The translations under genes were made by a program, and so were the position numbers. Positions 6,910-8,872 of a stretch of DNA of 8,872 nt are shown in pieces (positions within the stretch are counted from its first letter, which is position 1; each line of letters opens with the position of its first letter). Under the pieces are notes generated by a model. The model saw only the letters and a list, made by a program, of their open reading frames with translations. It was not told where the DNA came from and did not search any database. Origin of the DNA: an uncultured Sulfurovum sp. (GTDB lineage Bacteria; Campylobacterota; Campylobacteria; Campylobacterales; Sulfurovaceae). The stretch is from positions 1-8,872 of the forward strand of contig CALDBH010000066.1 of assembly GCA_937938065.1 (NCBI GenBank). Direction: 5' to 3'.

Positions 6910-8004
6910 ATGAAATTTAACAAAGTATTAGAAAACATTCAAACGTATGAAGCGGGCAAACCTATAGAGCTTGTGGTACGTGAATTTGGCATCGCACCTG
7001 AAGATGTGGTGAAACTCGCTTCAAATGAAAATCCTATAGGAACAAATCCTGCTATAGCAAAAGTGATCAGATCGAATGCTGATATTGCGCATCTTTATCC
7101 TGATGACAGTATGTTTGAACTCAAAGCGGCATTGAGTGCCAAGTTTGATGTAGAAGATGAAAATATCATCATTGGTGCGGGGTCTGACCAAGTGTTAGAG
7201 TTTGTCTCTCGTGCTGTTTTAGATGAAAATTCTTCTGTACTGATGTCTGCAGTGACCTTTGCCATGTATGAGATCTATGCAAAGCAGATGGGTGCAAAGA
7301 TCATTCGTACTGCTAGTTATGAGCATAAATATGATGAGTTCATGGAAGCATACCGTATGCATAAACCAAAGATCATTTATCTCTGTACACCGAACAATCC
7401 TACAGGGGATGCAACGAGTAAAGAAGAGGTGTTGAAGATCATCGATGCAGTAGATAAGAATACACTGATAGTTGTAGATGGTGCTTATATGGAGTATGCT
7501 GCAGCAAAAGATGCGAAATATGCGATCACTCCAAATGACCTGATGGGGTATGAAAATGTGATCTACCTAGGTACATTTTCCAAAGCACATGGTTTGGGTG
7601 GTATGCGTGTAGGGTATGGTATTGCACAGGCTGAACTCATCAAAGAACTTTATAAAATGAGACCTCCTTTTAATATCACAACACTTTCTTTGCGGGTAGC
7701 GATAGAAGCTTGTAAGGATAATAGTTTTGTCGAAGAGTCTATTGTTCTCCACCAAGAACAGATCAAACGTTATGAAGCTTTTGCAGATGAACAGGGATTT
7801 AAATACATAGAGAGTTATACTAATTTCATTACCTATCTGTTTGATGAAAACATGGATTCTACAGAAATATCCGATGCACTGCTTAAACGTGGTGTCATTA
7901 TCCGTAACCTTGCTTCCTATGGTATGAATGCCATACGAATCACTATAGGAACGGCAAAACAAAATGATGTTTTCTTTAAACATTTTTTAGAAGTGATAGC
8001 TTGA
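6910..8004 (+). CDS. hisC: Histidinol-phosphate aminotransferase
   Basis: Fold-type I PLP aminotransferase that converts imidazole acetol phosphate to histidinol phosphate in histidine synthesis. The 364 residues fit HisC. Landmarks are [10 protein letters not shown] (35-44), [10 protein letters not shown] (89-98), [10 protein letters not shown] (157-166), VVDGAYMEY (188-196), the Schiff-base lysine K225 in [16 protein letters not shown] (222-237), and a C-terminal arginine in AIRITIGT (341-348) that would hold the substrate carboxylate or phosphate. Close relatives also aminate phenylpyruvate and 4-hydroxyphenylpyruvate; sitting directly after pheA, and with no other his gene present, this copy may serve aromatic amino acids too (inference). 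GGAG lies 10 bases before the ATG. The stop overlaps the next ORF's TTG as TTGA. Confidence 0.95.
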   Translation: MKFNKVLENIQTYEAGKPIELVVREFGIAPEDVVKLASNENPIGTNPAIAKVIRSNADIAHLYPDDSMFELKAALSAKFDVEDENIIIGAGSDQVLEFVSRAVLDENSSVLMSAVTFAMYEIYAKQMGAKIIRTASYEHKYDEFMEAYRMHKPKIIYLCTPNNPTGDATSKEEVLKIIDAVDKNTLIVVDGAYMEYAAAKDAKYAITPNDLMGYENVIYLGTFSKAHGLGGMRVGYGIAQAELIKELYKMRPPFNITTLSLRVAIEACKDNSFVEESIVLHQEQIKRYEAFADEQGFKYIESYTNFITYLFDENMDSTEISDALLKRGVIIRNLASYGMNAIRITIGTAKQNDVFFKHFLEVIA

Positions 8005-8213
8005 AAAAAGTTGAGGTAGTAAAAGCAAATGAAGTAGAGGTGAAACCTTTTATTTTGGATGATTTTACCCCACATGAAGTCCAGCATAGTATGATGAACA
8101 AAATAACAAAAAAAGAACTCAAGAATTTAGCGGATGATCTAGGTTTAGCGTATGATGATGCACAGATAGTTTTCACAAAAAAACTGCTAAGTGCATATTT
8201 ACTAGGGAAATAA
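8001..8213 (+). CDS. Small unrecognised protein between hisC and dxs
   Basis: I do not recognise this 70-residue protein. It is charged and soluble-looking, with no signal peptide or membrane segment. It has a K/E/V-rich start (residues 1-15), the stretch [14 protein letters not shown] (17-30), and a predicted-helical second half ([17 protein letters not shown], 37-53, then a Leu-rich end). The TTG start overlaps the hisC stop (TTGA) and implies translational coupling; the next in-frame starts are a GTG at codon 14 and ATGs at codons 31-32. The stop is 4 bases before dxs, and the dxs ribosome site lies inside this ORF. Tight packing on both sides favours a real gene. It occupies the place of fliF-fliG-fliH in C. 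jejuni, so a remnant of a flagellar gene is an alternative, but I see no clear FliH likeness. Confidence 0.65.
   Translation: MKKVEVVKANEVEVKPFILDDFTPHEVQHSMMNKITKKELKNLADDLGLAYDDAQIVFTKKLLSAYLLGK
8204..8208 (+). promoter_or_regulatory. Ribosome binding site of dxs
   Basis: AGGGA lies 9 bases before the dxs ATG at 8218, inside the last codons of the preceding small ORF. It supports the chosen dxs start and means that ribosomes finishing the small ORF pass directly over it. Confidence 0.55.
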
Positions 8214-8217
8214 AAAG

Positions 8218-8872
8218 ATGATAGACATAAAAGCACACTCTATAGAAGAACTCAATACTTTAGCTGAAGATATCAGACAAAAGATATTGGATACGGTAAG
8301 TAAGAATGGTGGACACCTGAGTTCTACTATGGGTGCAACAGATCTTATCGTAGCTATGCATAAGGTTTTTGATGTAGAGAAAGACCCTTTTATTTTCGAT
8401 GTAAGCCATCAGGCGTATGCCCATAAACTCTTGACCGACCGATGGGACAGGTTTGATACGTTACGCCAGTTTGGGGGTATCTGCGGATATACTAAACCTA
8501 AAGAGTCTAAATATGATTACTATGTGGCAGGGCACAGTTCGACATCTATCTCACTGGCAGTAGGTGCAGCCAAAGCCATAGCACTTAAAGGCGAGGATAG
8601 AGTACCTGTTGCATTCATCGGTGATGGAAGTATGAGTGCCGGGATGGTGTATGAGGCATTGAATGAACTGGGTGACAGAAAATACCCAGTCGTGATCATT
8701 TTGAATGACAATGAAATGAGTATTGCCAAACCTATAGGTGCTATTAGTAAACTGCTTTCTCAAACGATGGCGGGTTCATTTTATCAGAAGTTCAAGGGTA
8801 AAGTAGAAAAAGTCCTTGATCATTTGCCAGAAAGTGCAAGCTATATGGCAAAAAGATTTGAAGAGTCTTTCA
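8218..8872 (+). CDS. dxs: 1-deoxy-D-xylulose-5-phosphate synthase, 5' part
   Basis: TPP-dependent enzyme that condenses pyruvate with glyceraldehyde 3-phosphate, the entry and control step of the MEP isoprenoid pathway (also feeding thiamine and pyridoxal routes). The window holds 218 of roughly 600-620 residues; the gene runs off the right edge. It begins MIDIKAHSIEELNTLAEDIR. Seen are the active-site histidine H33 in GGHLSS (31-36), FDVSHQAYAHK (60-70, H64; most Dxs have G in place of S62), GHSSTSIS (105-112), and the TPP/Mg2+ motif GDGSMSAG (135-142) ending at N163 in ILNDNEMSIAKPIG (161-174). The fragment is intact with no frameshift. The start is the ATG 4 bases after the small ORF. The next gene in relatives varies and is not visible here. 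Confidence 0.96.
   Translation, partial: MIDIKAHSIEELNTLAEDIRQKILDTVSKNGGHLSSTMGATDLIVAMHKVFDVEKDPFIFDVSHQAYAHKLLTDRWDRFDTLRQFGGICGYTKPKESKYDYYVAGHSSTSISLAVGAAKAIALKGEDRVPVAFIGDGSMSAGMVYEALNELGDRKYPVVIILNDNEMSIAKPIGAISKLLSQTMAGSFYQKFKGKVEKVLDHLPESASYMAKRFEESF

Noticed and set aside
1..8872. CRISPR array, tRNA or rRNA gene, insertion sequence or attachment site
   Set aside because: No regularly spaced repeats, no cloverleaf-like gene and no transposase or terminal repeats were seen; coding genes fill nearly all of the window.

Overview
The window reads as a stretch of Campylobacterota (epsilonproteobacterial) chromosome, most like a Sulfurovum/Sulfurimonas-type sulfur- or hydrogen-oxidiser. 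This rests on moderately AT-rich coding with short gaps, on -10 boxes without a recognisable -35, and above all on gene order. The run rplY, pth, LptF/LptG-family permease, lysA, pheA, hisC ... dxs matches the order I recall from Campylobacter jejuni (the Cj0311-Cj0321 region). The genus is inference; the phylum-level call is fairly secure.

All ten genes are on the + strand and there is no non-coding stretch above 100 bases. Left end (1-2186): transaldolase (tal) and a PilT/PilU-family pilus ATPase, 21 bases apart, probably the tail of an operon that starts outside the window. Middle (2187-4488): a promoter with a hairpin-capable leader precedes rplY (ribosomal protein L25/Ctc), then pth (peptidyl-tRNA hydrolase, obligatory GTG start) and an LptF/LptG-type LPS-export permease joined to pth by an ATGA overlap. 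Right part (4489-8872): a 94-base gap with a weak terminator-like hairpin and two -10-like boxes leads into lysA, pheA, hisC, an unrecognised 70-codon ORF and the 5' two thirds of a TPP-domain region of dxs, cut by the window end.

Functionally the right part is a biosynthetic cluster: LysA makes lysine from meso-DAP, PheA takes chorismate to phenylpyruvate, HisC supplies an aminotransferase that could also aminate aromatic keto acids, and Dxs opens the MEP isoprenoid pathway. The middle part serves translation and the envelope. Nothing here is a mobile element, CRISPR array, RNA gene or defence system.

The points most worth a second look are: the absence of fliF-fliG-fliH between hisC and dxs, where C. 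jejuni (and, next to dxs, H. pylori) carries them, with an unrecognised small ORF in that place; a PheA regulatory domain without the usual ESRP phenylalanine-binding motif; a pilus ATPase without the AIRNLIRE motif of PilT; and a five-codon ORF running directly into the pth start. I did not see a clearly novel multi-gene system.
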